A stretch of 64,000 bases of DNA from Perca fluviatilis (GCF_010015445.1 NC_053134.1:8099765-8163764), one strand, 5' to 3'; positions 11,851-24,494 are shown, counted from the stretch's first letter. The notes: a model not told the origin generated them from the sequence alone. Translations and numbers: made by a program.

Positions 11851-14159
11851 AATCGAGAGAGAAATCTACAGATGGATCCAATTTGTGGCAATGAACATCA
11901 GTTTGATTGTTTTACAAGTGGTTATTACGTATATATTTTGCAATATTCAATACTGCCCAGAGATAGAAAAAATTTACTTCTAATGTCAGAAATTTGAAAA
12001 TAATAAAAAAAACTGACTTCAGCAGTGGAAGAAGAATAAAGACTCTGAGAAAGTCTGAGGGATTCTCTCATCTTTCTGGAAGAGTCGTCCAGAAAAGATG
12101 GAAACAATGCTGTGAAGAGGAGATAAATGAGTGTCTCGGCCACAGCAGGAGAGGACAGCCATCTGTGAACTCATGCTGCAAAAAGCTTCTCTTATTAAAA
12201 CCCCTCCTGAAAAGTTTGTTTTACGCCTCTCCATCTCTTTTTTTTTTGTCTTCCTCCTGTCATGCGTCATCTACTCTTCCTCCCTGTCCTTGCCTTCTGC
12301 ATTTTCTTGACAAAACAGGTGTAATATTAATCCGGTGTGGCTCGAGACTTAATTAGAGCCTGTCGCAGCTCTAATTTATACCAGTTTATGAATGTGGATG
12401 GCCATCCTGTTCATTTCCCTCTCATGACATTCCTTGTTTATAAATTGAAATGAACAGACTATGCCTGAAAGTGATCTAGTTTAGCACTTTCCGCATTGTG
12501 TTGTCAGAATCACTAATTACCACCTGGGTTAGGAAAAAAAACACATCAGTTATGGACACAACCATCCATTATTGCCGAGCGAGAGAAAAAGCAGAAATTG
12601 TTAAAGCGTACACGACACTGCCAGAGAAAATCACAACATGATGCATTTAATCATTAGAAGGACAGTGAATGTCCAAGTCGGTCATTCAGTGCAGAGCAAT
12701 ACTCTGCCGGGTGGTTTGGAAATGCAACTCAGGGTAGACCCTGAACCCTCAAAACCCACCCGCCTGCACAGCTCTGCCTCGGGGCCACAAACAGCTCCCG
12801 ACTCACTCTGGTAAACACAGCAACGCACAATATGCCCGTGCACGCTAACAAAAGACATGACTCCGAGCGCTGTCACCACTCATCATGCTGAAACAAAAGA
12901 GGATGCAGCTCAGATACTGTGTGAGTGGTGTAATAATGTGCACACAGACATGATAGGATATTTTCTAGAAGTTCGGGGACAAACAGATAGGCAAGGTTGA
13001 ATGGGATCAATGCGGGAATCAATAGAGGGGAGCCTGGTGAGCATTAAAAGCACAGAGGAGCTGGGCATTTTAAGAGCCATAATGACCCGACGAAGGAAGG
13101 TCCTTGACCAGCAGAAGTGTCCGACCTCATGGCCTTGTGAAGGAGCAGGAGCTGATAAAAGCAAGTCATAGGAGGAGATAAATCTCTGAGAATCACAGAG
13201 TGTGATGCTCACCAGTCTGCTGCCATTTGAAGCAACATGTTTTTGTAGAGACACATAAAAGAAGACAGAAATGTGTGGATATGTAAGCATATGAACTGGC
13301 TGGCACCACACACTGTGCTCTAAGCTTAGATTCCCTCCTTAGTGCCAGTCAAGGTTACTGGAGCGTGATGCGGGGCTGGATTGATTGATGGACTAAAGGG
13401 GAAAAGGTAGGTGGGGTAAGAGACGTGCGCAGGAGAGAACCTGACGCTAGACACTGTCGCTGATCTGACTGGCGCATTCAGGAAAAAAAAAAAAAAATAG
13501 AGTGCCTCAAGGGGTGTAATTCAGCTCACTAAAAGCTCTTAAACCTTCAGCTCCAGACGGAAGAAACATGGAAAAAATAACATTACTGACATCATTTTCT
13601 TTTTTCCAATTACAGAGCCGTTGTAAACACTGACCTCATCCACTTTTCTTTTCAGTGTCTGCGTTGTATTAATTTTTGTCACTTATGATACATGCACATT
13701 TTCACTGATTGTTTGCCAAACAAGTGAGAAGATTGTTATTACAGAAATCAGTATGCAGTAGCAATTTCTATCTCCTGGAGCTTTTGGACATTGGACAGAA
13801 TAACAATTGGTGCGATTAGTGATGAAAGACAATTAATACTAGTCTTTATCTGTGAATAGAAGAATTGACTTCTGAATACTGCTTCTGACAATAATCGTAA
13901 AGGATAAGGCTGGCAATATTTTCTATTGTCAACAAATCGCATTAAAAGACCAAATCCAACAATGTGTTAGTCCATCTCTCAATACTGAACCCCATGTTTT
14001 TCCTGACTATGTATCTCTTTCAAAACGGGTCACAAAGATAAACTTTCATTTAAGAAAAAGGCTTAGTAGTTTCTCACAACAGCTTTTACTCAAACAGGAG
14101 TAAATAGCATGTGTTGGGGACTATTTGCAGCCAAAGAAATAGCGTAAATGCCCATCACT
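11851..14159. other. Unassigned non-coding sequence
   Basis: No supported gene. Frames at 11994-12356 (+) and 12910-13311 (-) lack domains and consistent splice context. A pyrimidine-rich acceptor ending at 13614 opens only about 24 codons. A 15-A tract lies at 13482-13497. Confidence 0.4.
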
Positions 14160-14335
14160 ATTTTCCAGAGCTCAAGGTGACATCTTTAGATGGTTGGTTT
14201 GTTACGACCAAAAATCCAAAACCTACAGATCTTCAATTTAAAATGATACAAAACAGAAAAAAACATTCACATTTGAGAAGCTAGAACCAGCACACCATAT
14301 TTTCCTGATAAATAAAGAGTCTAATCAATTATAAA
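14160..14335 (-). repeat. Old dispersed fish repeat, copy 2 (inverted)
   Basis: Carries ttttccagagctcaaggtga, then atccaaaacctacagatctt, aaacattcacatttgagaag and ctagaaccagc, the reverse-oriented counterpart of the copy at 11705-11850. Confidence 0.45.
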
Positions 14336-14339
14336 AAAT

Positions 14340-15388
14340 AGTTTCAGGTTCACTTTGTGTTTTTCGACTCGTTTCAACACTAAATAAATCCTGAGTGAGT
14401 ACACGTGAGATGAAAAGAAAATAAGAATAATCAGAGAATAATCAGGATCCATGTATCAAAATACTATATACAAAAAGTAGCAACTAAATGAAGATGCAGT
14501 TGTACTGTAACAACAATCAGCTCAGTGCAGGGATGAACAGAAAGGTTTCTTTTTTGAACGGAAAATACATCATAATGCAAAAATACCAGGCTGCAGTTGT
14601 AGACAGTAAAAGTAGTTTATCTCGGCCCCTGCACTCACTCCCTACAGACATTTTAGTACCAATGTTAAACTCTGACCACGCAGTGACCATTGGTGGAAAC
14701 TGTAAATTAGCACAGAGTCATTAGTGAATGTCAAACTCAAGCCACCATAATCCAGCAGCTCGTTCTCTGTGGGAACTGCGCTCTGTCTCTCTCTGCATCC
14801 TGGGTAATTTGTTTCTCCAGGGGTTTATCATATCAGGAGCCAGAGAGGTTATTTGTACTGACAGTTATGGCACAGCTAGGGGAAGGAGAGGGAGGGCTGG
14901 GTTTGGTGAAAAGACAAAAACTTTATTCACACTACGTGGAGGATACGTTTCTGAAAGATTTTGAACTCCAAGTTGTGTTGTTCTAAAACAGTTATCTGGT
15001 TAACACAGCCTCTCTCAACTTTGCCAGTAAACTTCCTGGGACCTTGACTTTTCTTTCCTTGTGAGAAAAGAAAAGCCTTGTGAGAGATGATAGACGCTGT
15101 TTAACATGATACATCACCGGTTTTTCACACCGAGGCGGTCTCAGGTAATAGACCCAAGTGTGGAAGAGTGGATTTTGTTCATTTGGCTTCAAATTTCCAG
15201 GAACAACTCATCCCCCCCCCCCACAAAAAAAATAATTCAGGCATGACTTTTGGCAGTGGGTGAAGGTGATGACAGATGAATAATGCATGAGCTCAATGTG
15301 CTCCTGTTAATCAGTGATCTCACACATAGCTATATCTCCCCCCAACGCGCGCACACACCTCCACCTTTCTCCTTTTGTCTGAGAGCAG
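14340..15388. other. Unassigned non-coding sequence (possible intron)
   Basis: No gene supported. A C9-10 run lies near 15213. The segment 15340-15388 forms the pyrimidine-rich lead-in to the candidate exon at 15389. Confidence 0.4.
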
Positions 15389-15442
15389 GTGATGAGAAAC
15401 TGGATCGAGACATCAGAAATCAAGAGATAAAGAAAATGAAGA
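15389..15442 (+). CDS. Candidate 54-bp cassette exon
   Basis: A pyrimidine tract (cacctttctccttttgtctg) followed by agagcag marks the acceptor, and aagA|gtaagtat is a strong donor. The exon is exactly 18 codons long and only one frame is open, with phase 1 at both ends. It encodes DEKLDRDIRNQEIKKMK, a charged, helix-prone segment with the look of a cytoplasmic tail or coiled coil. A symmetric short exon like this can be included or skipped without changing frame. I do not recognise the protein. A chance alignment of splice motifs is possible. Confidence 0.4.
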
Positions 15443-16281
15443 GTAAGTATTACTGCACTGCCCAAACATTTCACTTTTCGTTTCTCTGCTCGCTTTATCC
15501 TGGTTTTCTCGAAATAATCACAATGTGCTTGTGTTTTGGGGATGGAGGGGGGGGGGGGGAGAGAAGACTCTCCAAAGGAAATGCAAAAGCACTGATTGCA
15601 TTTTACCAAGCTTTTCAAACCTGGCTTTTGTGCAAGTCCTCACCAAACGAATGCAGGGGAAAAGGTGAATTTACACACACACAGAAGCCCTTTGCATGAC
15701 CCACTTGCTTCTCTATTTCTTTTCTGCACTCAGCAGGAAGAGGAAGAAACTTGAAAAGCTTTGAAATGTATCTGCAATGCTGCTTCTTTCTCCCTCAGCC
15801 CTTGCATCATGACAACATAAATCACAATTTTGCACATGAATGAAGCCTTCATTTGGGTGTGTATATATATATGTCTGTGCACTGCAACTATAAGCCCTGT
15901 GAGACACATCTGTAATGGGATCTATTTCACCCATAGTGGACCTCCTCAATAGGGTATCTGATAATATACTCCCAAGTGGACATCTAAGATCAGTGATTAC
16001 CCTCCATTTACCGCAGCCTGCTCTCCTTCAGGCCATGTTGATGCATCAAAGGGCAGAGTTTGGAGAAAAGGCCTGATTTGAAGATAACTTCCTGGCTTTT
16101 TACATCCTATGGCAGCCTTTTAACATAATGGATCCTTTAATTGCAGTAAACCGGGATTGACTGAAAGGTTACAGAGAGATTGTGACAACGACACCCTGGT
16201 AAATATAAAGAAACTGCTGGAAAATCACTTTTGTTTTATGTGCATGAGCACAAAGGCTGTATTTTGTCCTTGTTGTTTCAG
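15443..16281. other. Possible intron between two candidate exons
   Basis: Starts gtaagtatta and ends tccttgttgtttcag, which are consensus ends. Holds a run of 12 G at about 15548. A frame open from about 16150 past the acceptor is noted, but no protein is recognised. Confidence 0.25.
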
Positions 16282-16322
16282 TGGATGACAGTGTGAAAAT
16301 CAAAGATTTTAATCAACAGTAA
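16282..16322 (+). CDS. Candidate terminal coding exon
   Basis: A strong acceptor (ttttgtccttgttgtttcag) is followed by 2 bases completing a codon, 12 open codons (DDSVKIKDFNQQ) and TAA. The entry phase is 1, exactly what the 15389-15442 exon leaves. The joint codon would be ATG (Met), and the two exons together would give about 31 C-terminal residues of a + strand gene. The phase match raises confidence. The short length and absence of a recognised homologue or clear nearby polyadenylation site lower it. Confidence 0.3.
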
Positions 16323-16828
16323 CCAACAGGAGAGGAGGTGGGATAAGCCTAAAATTGGTTTTCGTTCACCAAAAAGGAAGGTCAGTTAACAGGGGCATAC
16401 TGTGCGCAGTAACCGGATCCTGGTGGGCCAGGGTCAGTGATCTCCACACAATTCTGTATCTATATAAATGTATATTTCTTTGTGTACCTGGTAATTCAGT
16501 ATTTTATGTCCTCATTATTTTGGGTGTGGTCAGGTTAATACATTCAAACAAAAGAGTGTAGGTCCACACAGGTTCATGCAAACAAACCAATCACCTATGG
16601 TCCTAGGCTAATACATATATTACATGCATGTTTTTATAGTACAAGTTGCTGCAATGTTATGCATGCAATGCTGTACTGATCAGCAGTGTTGTCAGTCTAG
16701 GTTTGTGTTAAATATATTTTTTCATGAGTAGTTGTAAAAAAAAAAAAAAAAAAAAAAATCTACATAGTGCTAGCATCCCGCAGGCATGGTAATAGGTTTA
16801 TATTCCCATGCAATTTATCTCTTTTTAA

Positions 16829-17309
16829 GGTCCCATATCATTTTCAGGTTCATATTTGTATTTTGAGTTTCTAATGGAACATGTTTACATGCTTTAATGT
16901 AAAAAAAAGAAAAGAAAAACGAACATTATTTTTCTCATACTGTCTGTCTGTATCGCTCCGTTTTAGCGCCTGTCTCTTTAAGCCCCCCTCCCAAAAAGCA
17001 AAGTCTGCTCTTATTGGTCAGTGCTTCCGGGTCTTCCGCATCTGCGCTCTCAGTGTCTGTGCACGGTCATTGCAGCCGAGGAATGACTGTGATGACACTG
17101 TAGCAGCACTTTCAACCAATATATGGTGTAGTGGTGACATCACAACCGTACGGAAATCCTGACGGCTCGTTTAACGGCACAGTTTCTGAATACAGGCTGT
17201 TTGCATTTCTCTGAGTGTTTTTGATACTTTCAAAGTATATATCTATCACCTCGACCTGCCTTATAATAAAAAAGACATGGACATTTTTCCTTTTTATAAT
17301 ATGTGACCT
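16829..17309. mobile_element. TTAA-flanked MITE, family with ggtcccatat ends
   Basis: Left end ggtcccatatca follows TTAA (16825-16828) and right end atatgtgacct precedes TTAA (17310-17313). A second copy in opposite orientation is at 51812-52238. They share ttttcaggttcatatttgt, acatgctttaatgt, cttccgcatctgcgctctca and attgcagccg-like segments. A TTAA target is the hallmark of piggyBac and Kolobok transposons. No protein is encoded. The overlapping frame at 16881-17162 is an artefact. Confidence 0.75.
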
Positions 17310-20300
17310 TTAAGATTGACCACAGTATAACCGTTATGAATTCATCCTTGCATACTTTTCTTGTCTTATAATGATCTACATTTGCACTTGGCTCTGATTA
17401 TATTGAAATCCAGGATATTTTCTGATGATCATTCTTCTGATTAAGGAAGGACTGTCTCTCCACTAATTTGAGCTTTGATAGGGTTGAGGGCTGAACATTT
17501 TCCAATGATTTATGAAGCTGAAGCACATCAAACCAGGAGACGCAAAGCAAGCGATTGGATAATTTATGATGAGAAATAGGATAGTTTCAGCAAAATATGT
17601 AATTATTTTCTGAACCATGACACACAATGAGGGATGATGATAAACCTACTTCTAAAAAAACATATCTTCTTTCATCCTTATTTTTTTCCTATTTCATTAC
17701 CTTTATTTAATATTCTGTCAACCACAAGACAAGGCTATTGAAAAACCAGTCGGTTGTTGCTATGCAACAATTAAATATGTTTGAAGTGGGCTACTCTCAA
17801 GTTTCCTTTTACCTTTCAGTAACCTGTGCACCAGTGCTGGAAAGAATTTTCACTTTCTTGGCGCTATCAGCGTTTCCCCCTTTCCTCTGTAAATAGAGGT
17901 CTCTGGTAAATATGCAGCCTTCTGTGGAGTCACAGATGTAGTAATAAAAAGTAGCTCTTCTCTTCTGCTCTGATCGCAGGAGACAGCACACTGATTTATA
18001 CAGCGCAGTGACAAGGACGACAGCCGCAGCGCACCGAGATGGGAAATATATCCTCGCTCTATCCCCGAAGCCAACCTCCTTCCTTCATCCCTTTTTTCCA
18101 CTTTTAGCCCAATTCACATCAACTCTCTCTTCATTTGCCATCAGTGTTTCTGTTGCCCGACATCAGGGCTCCTCTGATATAAGCAGGGTTTATTGATAGA
18201 GTGTAGACTTGAGGAGGAACCAACTACCTTCCAGAGTTGGCCTCTGTTCAGGTCAGAAGGGGAAAGCACATGTGTGAACTATCCAGCACTGTCTGCTTGA
18301 CACGTGCAGTCCGAATGCTGTCTAACGTGCCACACAGTTTATTAGCTCCGGCCAACACACAGCCTACAAGGACATCTCAGATGAGAGAAAAATGACCACA
18401 CCTTAGTTTTATGACGCTGACAGTTGATGAGGAAAAAGCAGCAAGGCAGGGCAAAGGGTAAGGGACTGAAAGGATGGATGCCTCCCAGTTCATGACAGTG
18501 CCTAGCCGAACAAACACAGGATGTGCTCGCCCTTTTTCCAGACCATGCTATTAACACACTAGTGGAAAACACTTAACTCATGCCTATTCAATTATGCTAA
18601 TGCATACATATACAAATGACCCTGCTTAGTTATTAGCTGTCTCAATTAGGGGGCATGTGTATGGGGGTTCAGAAGAGAGAGAGAGTGACAGGTGGTTTGC
18701 TGTCCACTGGTGATAACAGAAGCCTTAGGACAAGACTTGTGCAGCTTTTATTGTCAGTTTTATTGTCGGGTTGCAGGGAGGAGGAGGGGGCCAGAGATCC
18801 TCTGTACTTGCAGCGAGGCACAAAATCAATGTCATGCTGAGCCCGTGTTTGCATATTTGTGTGGATGCGTTTGTGAGGGTAAATGCACGAAAAAAAAAGT
18901 GGCTCTCATCTTTCCAGCTTCTCTTAGTGTATCAATGGAGCAACCAGGCTCTGAGTGGCCACATCCAACATTTCCTGTGAGCGCCACCACCAAAGATCAG
19001 AGAGCAAGACTACATTGAACAGCCCTTACAGAAAAAAAACAAAACATTTTCACGTCTGATTTCGCACCCTCTTACTGTGTTAAGCCGTTATCACACACGA
19101 GATGTAAGATACATCTAATTTATTTATGACACAGCCCTAGTTATTTTAAATACGTTATTGTATCGACAAGTGTAATTATACAGTAAATCTGAATCATGGG
19201 GCTGTTTTTAAAATGCTTTGCACTTATATACATAGTATGCATTCAAATCAATAAAACGAATCAGCCAAGCCATAACTGACACATACATCCCCTTTATTAC
19301 AGTCAAAGCAGATTAATCACAATCATTTGTAGTGTGAAGCATGTTGCTATAGGAGAGAGTGTTCGTCTTAGGTATGATGCACTAAAGCTCAGCAGGGAAA
19401 AGCTACGGATTTGTAGTCGTGCACCAAGAGAACTAATATGCCAATCTGCAATGTCATCAAATGCTGAGAGCCCAAGGGCTGTGTTTTCTAAGTTGAGTTT
19501 CCATTAGGTAGTGGTGGTTTTACTGAAATATTGCAGTTTTTAAATATACATAAGCATAAATCACAAATGTAATAAACAACTATATCTAATTTTGGGAAAC
19601 TCATATCGTCACATTCCCCCGAATCCCACCCGCTCTGCTTCCCTGTGGGGAGTGAAGACGTCAGAGCCTAGACGCAAAAATATCATATTCATTTCACGTG
19701 GTTGACATAAATAAATAAAAATAAGTCCATAGTTTCCTACACATTGCCAGTGTAACAGGTACCGAAACCGAAAGCCTTAACTTTATATATTTACAGCGTT
19801 GTTCACTTTAAATTCAATTACTGGCCACTAATACAAGGACACCATTGTATGGTACCATGGTTATAATATTTGAATCTTGAAGTTACAAAAATATGTATTA
19901 AACTGGTTTGTTTTTTATGATGCAATTTCTTTTTTAGGTGTTTGATACTTTTTACCATGTCTGCTTTCTCAAAAAAGTGTTATACTTTGTGTGTTTGCAT
20001 GATTTACTTCTATAGTTCTTTCCTTCTTTTCTAATGAATCTAATATACCTATATCTACATATTGAACGTCTTTCTCTGTCTGGCACACCTGGGACAACAG
20101 TTGAAATAAGTCCAGGACTTTATCATTCTCACCCTGATAGGTTATATTTTTACGTAAGAATGTTATACATAAACCAAATAACAAAAAAGTTGTCAGCCCA
20201 CGCTTGTCTTTCATGAACTAAAATTTAAGCTGCTAAAATAACTGCGTTACAAGCAAACAAAGAATGCTCAAGGGAACTAAATGCACTGTGGCAAAGAAGC

Positions 20301-20457
20301 ACACACCTTGTTTGTTAGCGTTACCAATTTGGCCCAACTGTTGTAATTATTTAGCCAGGCAACCTGGTTAAGTGCTGAGCAATTTGTATGCACAAACAAT
20401 GCTGTGCCTGCTCCTCAGCTACAGTGCCTTCTGCAACCAAAATGAATAACATGTCAG
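17310..20457. other. Unassigned non-coding sequence
   Basis: No gene supported. Overlapping short frames at 18.3-19.0 kb on both strands show no domains. Moderately GC-balanced sequence with scattered A- and T-runs. Confidence 0.4.
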
Positions 20458-21238
20458 TAGGGATGCACCGAATATTCGGCCACGGAAAATTTTCGGCCGA
20501 AATACTTTTATCACCGAAACAATACGGCCGAAATGTTGCGATGACGCAAACAGAAACCGCGACCTGCACGTGTGTCAGTACCCGATCCGTTCCACCTGCA
20601 AAGCGTCTCCTAAGCAAAGAGGTTGAGACGGACCAGGGAGTGAAAACAATGAAAAGTGCTCTTAGAGTCTGTCAGCACACGTTTCACTGAGATCTATTCG
20701 GATCCTCTGCACTTCATCGCGACTGTACTTGATCTGCGTTATAAAGACCATTACTTGGATGCGGAAATAAAGCAGGGCGCACGAGAAATGATCCAGGCCG
20801 CGATGGATGCGGAGAACCCGCGTGGAGACTGCAGCGCACGGCGCAGCGCCCAGCGCAGGAGGAGATCAGAGCACAGAAAAAAAGACTCGTCTCTCTGCAC
20901 CAGATGAGGGGCATGCACCCTCGTTGTCTGATATGTTCAGTGAAATCCTGCAAGAAAGTGCCTCAAATAATAATAGGTAAGCTATTCTGTTCTTAGGCTA
21001 CTATATACAGTATGTGACTATCAGATTGTAGCCATATTTCTGCTATATTTTTTTAATTAAACTTTAATATTAATTTATACAATTGCAATGCCTTGAATTT
21101 AGTGAAGTTAGTACACAGTCATAGCCATAAATGCAATGGTACTAATAATTGGCATAATTTCTTTCGGTGTTTCGGTTTTCAGTCTTGGTTTCCTCTTTTT
21201 CGGTTTCGGCCAAGAATTTTCATTTCGGTGCATCCCTA
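20458..21238 (+). mobile_element. hAT transposon with internal deletion
   Basis: Termini tagggatgcaccgaat and cggtgcatccctagive? are read directly as tagggatgcaccg at the left and cggtgcatcccta at the right, perfect 13-bp inverted repeats. The flanking 8-bp duplication catgtcag is perfect at 20450-20457 and 21239-21246. At 781 bp the copy is far shorter than an autonomous hAT (about 3-5 kb) and retains only a central transposase fragment. The intact duplication and termini indicate a comparatively young insertion that could be mobilised in trans. Confidence 0.9.
20585..20976 (+). pseudogene. hAT transposase fragment
   Basis: Three overlapping frame pieces are visible: KRLLSKEVETDQGVKTMKSA; then TRFTEIYSDPLHFIATVLD with RYKDHYLDAEIKQGAREMIQ; then, after another shift near 20830, SLSDMFSEILQESASNNN. 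The DPLHFIATVLDxRYKD block is characteristic of the region ahead of the C-terminal dimerisation domain of ZBED-like hAT transposases. The last piece ends at AATAG|gtaagc, which looks like the transposon's own splice donor. The catalytic DDE parts and the hATC domain are absent. Two frameshifts make it non-functional. Confidence 0.7.
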
Positions 21239-21246
21239 CATGTCAG

Positions 21247-22026
21247 TCCCCATCATATATATAATCTAATCACCATATGAAGATTCTTTACAAACAAGAC
21301 AATATCCTGCATAAAGTATCTGCTTTGACACCATCCGCGTGCACTACGTCTCATTATATTTGCCGTCATGCCTGAAGTCTCCATTTCTCTCTGATCCTCG
21401 GCTATATGACGATTGGTGCTGTCCAGAAGAGGTGGTGCTGAAATGTCACCCTCTCTCCCTCTGTACAGGAGCGCTGTCCATGGTCCTGAATCAGCGCTGC
21501 ATGGCCGAAGCATAGAGGCTCTTCCCACAGAGCGGGAAAATGATTTTTGTTGGCTGGGTTACTGGGTGGAGCAACTTGGACATTGTATCTGCCGGTTCTC
21601 TCTGTAATAGGCAAACAAGCCAGAGTCTCAGCAGGCAGGGAGCTCCACGCCCCGTTTGCTTCAGAGCTGTCACATGTGACAGCGTCATCTACAAAGGGAT
21701 GGGGGATGCTGGCGGCCTGAATACATCCCTTAGATGGATATAAAACATGACAATGGTTGGGCCTAGATGGAATATTGCCTATTTTGAGGAGAATGATCTC
21801 AGTAACTTGTTTTGCTCAACTTTGTGTCTTAGGCAGACAGTTGCATTTGTAACACAAAAGTGAGTCCTCCAGCAATTAAAAGCATTTCCTGTCCTTTATG
21901 CCTGTGTTTTAACATTCAGTCCAACACATTGGGAATGTGCATTCAGCGGGATGTTGTGTGAAAAGCACGGCTGATCCCTGCTCATGAGAGGCCAACCCCT
22001 CTCCGCCCTGTCTTTCCCTGGAGTAG
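21247..22026. other. Unassigned non-coding sequence (possible intron)
   Basis: Overlapping short frames at 21253-21743 on both strands have no recognisable features. The segment ends in a pyrimidine-rich stretch (cctctccgccctgtctttccct) before the candidate exon at 22027. Confidence 0.35.
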
Positions 22027-22188
22027 AAAAGCCAGCCAATCAGAGTGGATGAGGCAATGAGTCACAGAGAGAGCGCACTGCATCCAGTGGACCGAAAGGA
22101 GCTGACTGACGCTCTGGACAAAAACTATAATGTCAATGGATGGAGCGATCCGGTCAGAACTATTGCACACACCAACACCCTCATACAG
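22027..22188 (+). CDS. Candidate internal exon, 54 codons
   Basis: The acceptor tract (ctgtctttccctggagtag) is followed by 162 bp open in one frame and a good donor, atacag|gtaaag. The exon is exactly 54 codons in phase 0 at both ends. The encoded segment includes ESALHPVDRKELTDALDKNY and NVNGWSDPVRTIAHTNTLIQ, of soluble, mixed composition. An internal ATG at 22057 would also allow a first coding exon. No homologue recognised. Its phase does not fit directly after the candidate exons at 15.4-16.3 kb, so it would belong to another transcript or isoform. Confidence 0.35.
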
Positions 22189-23633
22189 GTAAAGCATGTA
22201 CAGTATATTTACAACTAATATTCATTTTGGGGAACAAATTAAACAGATTTAATCACATTTTTATTTATCTCTCTCTCTCTCTCTCTCTCTCTTTCTAAAT
22301 AAGATTTATGAGGCAAGTCGTTACTCTCAAACGTTGCTACCCCTTAATAACTAATCAAACACCCACTGTAACACTGCAAGGTTGTGTGAAGGTCAAAATT
22401 TGCTTAGATCCAAATACACCTCAGGCTGAGCTGTGGTTAAGCTTCATAATGGTACAGTACAGCACAGTAGTGTACGTGTCACACAAGGCTTTACAGTCGC
22501 TAGATAAACAAAAACACTGTGTGAATGGTCTGTGTGAATGAGTGCTAGAGACGCTCATTAACTATTGATGCAATGGGAGATCTCACAGCTGGATACATAT
22601 AACACACCATGGACACACACAGTAGTTGTTAAAGCAAATGACAATGCCAGTGGGCCCAATAGTTTACAAGAAAATGATTCAGTTGTCATTATAGAGAATG
22701 ACTTAAATATGCTTCTATAAACAACTTTAAACGGACATTCAATTGCAACAATATGAAGGGGGGCAGACTGTTCAGGTTTACTATGAGATGTACAGTTCAA
22801 ATCCCTTTTCCACGGAACAAAAAAGGTGCAGTGGATGTGAATAGGATTTAATGGACCTTGCAGGAGAATAAAGGATTCGAAAGGTGGTGGAAAAATGAAG
22901 TCAAAATGGAACTGAAATCCAACTGAATTAGTTTTGCGTCTGAAAAGACTGGAGCCGCGTGTTGGCTTTCATGGCTTGTTCCAGTGTGAGACAATGGAAT
23001 TAAATAGACAATGGCTATTTGAAGCTCCACAATCTAGCAACCTTCACCTCTTTCATGTTTCTAAATGAGAGAAGAAGAAAAAAAAATAAAAGTGCAAATG
23101 TTATTAAGAACGTAGAAGCTTTTGTTCAGCCTCCAGCCCTCTGGTCTGTTTGTTTAATAGTCGTACTGTATGTCAGCATGCATGAAAGGAGGGAGGTATT
23201 GGAAGGAAGAGAGATTGACTAGTTAAATTCAGTTAAATCTGGGATAATGAGAGATAAGGAATGACAAAGAGGAAATGACAAACAGCAGGGATGGCAGTGC
23301 AGTGATTCGATTAAAGTATCACTTCTCATTAAATGACAAAGAAAGCAAGCCCTGGGTTAGGAAGCCACGCTATCATACTATAGATGCAACTGCTAAATAG
23401 GGCATGTTTTTTTCTCTTTTCTGTAGGCGAGTAGCTGTGTCCTCGGACTGTACTGCTGACACCATGGCCAAGCTGAGCCCAAGGAGCAGCCGTTGATCTG
23501 GAGCTCGGCCTAACCCTAGTGGTTGTGGGACCCGTGGGAGTGTGCTTCTCCCAGCCTGTCACTAATGCCACGGATCCCATCAGTTGTAGAGTCACATTCA
23601 GCCAGGTCCTGCTCACAAATGTACACAAATTGC
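22189..23633. other. Non-coding stretch with one strong acceptor
   Basis: Contains a (CT)n run at 22268-22293. A very good acceptor (tttttttctcttttctgtag ending 23426) follows. After it, phase 0 gives 10 codons to a stop, and another frame has a short ATG frame in good Kozak context (gacaccatggcc at 23460). Either could be a 3' exon after 22188 or chance. Confidence 0.25.
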
Positions 23634-23931
23634 TCACAAACTAAAATATTGTGACCAGTGTTCAAGCATACTGTACAAAACATGAGCCACACAGAAAAAC
23701 TGATTATTTGTGTTGAAATGGCAACTCTGATCTCTAGTAAAAACATTTAACACCACACTATTTGAGGGCAAAAAGGAACTGTTGCAAAACAACAAGTGAG
23801 ACAGAAAAAAAAAAGTCTTTCCACTCTTTCCAGTTTCTCCGAATTTTATCTGATCTTTGAAATGTGAGTTTTTTTTCCCCTTTCGGTAATCCCTGTCACT
23901 GTAAATGTGACATGCCCTGACATCTGTCATC
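23634..23931 (-). CDS. Candidate first coding exon, minus strand, 98 codons
   Basis: On the minus strand a tract and acceptor (tgtctttttgactgcag) lead to G|ATG at 23930, with 98 open codons (start MTDVRACHIYSDRDYRKGKK) to a stop at 23634. The first 40 residues are charged and the rest hydrophobic from T-rich DNA. Upstream on the same strand are two exon-like segments without any ATG (24317-24410 and 24495 to about 24650), so this would be the first ATG of such a transcript. No protein family recognised. Confidence 0.2.
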
Positions 23932-24040
23932 CTGCAGTCAAAAAGACATTACACCTCCTCCTCATCTTCCTCCTCCTGCTCTGTACGACCTGACTCTTCC
24001 GGTCACAATCACATTACAGTGTCCTACGACTCCAGCCATG

Positions 24041-24178
<138 letters not shown>

Positions 24179-24316
24179 AAAATCAGCATGTCAACCAGGC
24201 ATGACACATTTTCATTTCAAAGCAGCAACGCAAACAAGAGCTCTAATGCCATTTGACTGTGTAACCATGTTATCATCATCTCCAAAATGCTATACTGTAG
24301 TTTTTTTGTCTCTTAC

Positions 24317-24410
24317 CTGGCAGCCCGCTGTCCTCCCTGGGTCCTCTTTACACTCCCAGGAAATGGGGTTTAGTCAAGTTCTGCTTTTGCTGAGGGAGCT
24401 CAATGTGGCA
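24317..24410 (-). ncRNA. Candidate untranslated exon, minus strand
   Basis: Minus-strand acceptor is excellent (a long pyrimidine run with ttcctttcttcctaaag-type end), and the donor is ctgccag|gtaaga. The 94-bp segment has stops in all frames and no ATG. It fits an untranslated 5' exon or a lncRNA exon better than coding sequence. The 84-bp gap to the segment above starts gtgagt and is pyrimidine-rich, a normal size for a small fish intron. Confidence 0.35.
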
Positions 24411-24494
24411 CTTTAGGAAGAAAGAAAAGAAAAAACAAAAGGCTGAAAAAGCAATGTCCCCTTTTTTTCACACAACGGCTCAAGAAGCACTCAC

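Noticed and set aside
13586..13690. Acceptor-like tract followed by 24 open codons
   Set aside because: No donor, no recognisable protein, and a second acceptor-like tract lies inside the supposed exon.
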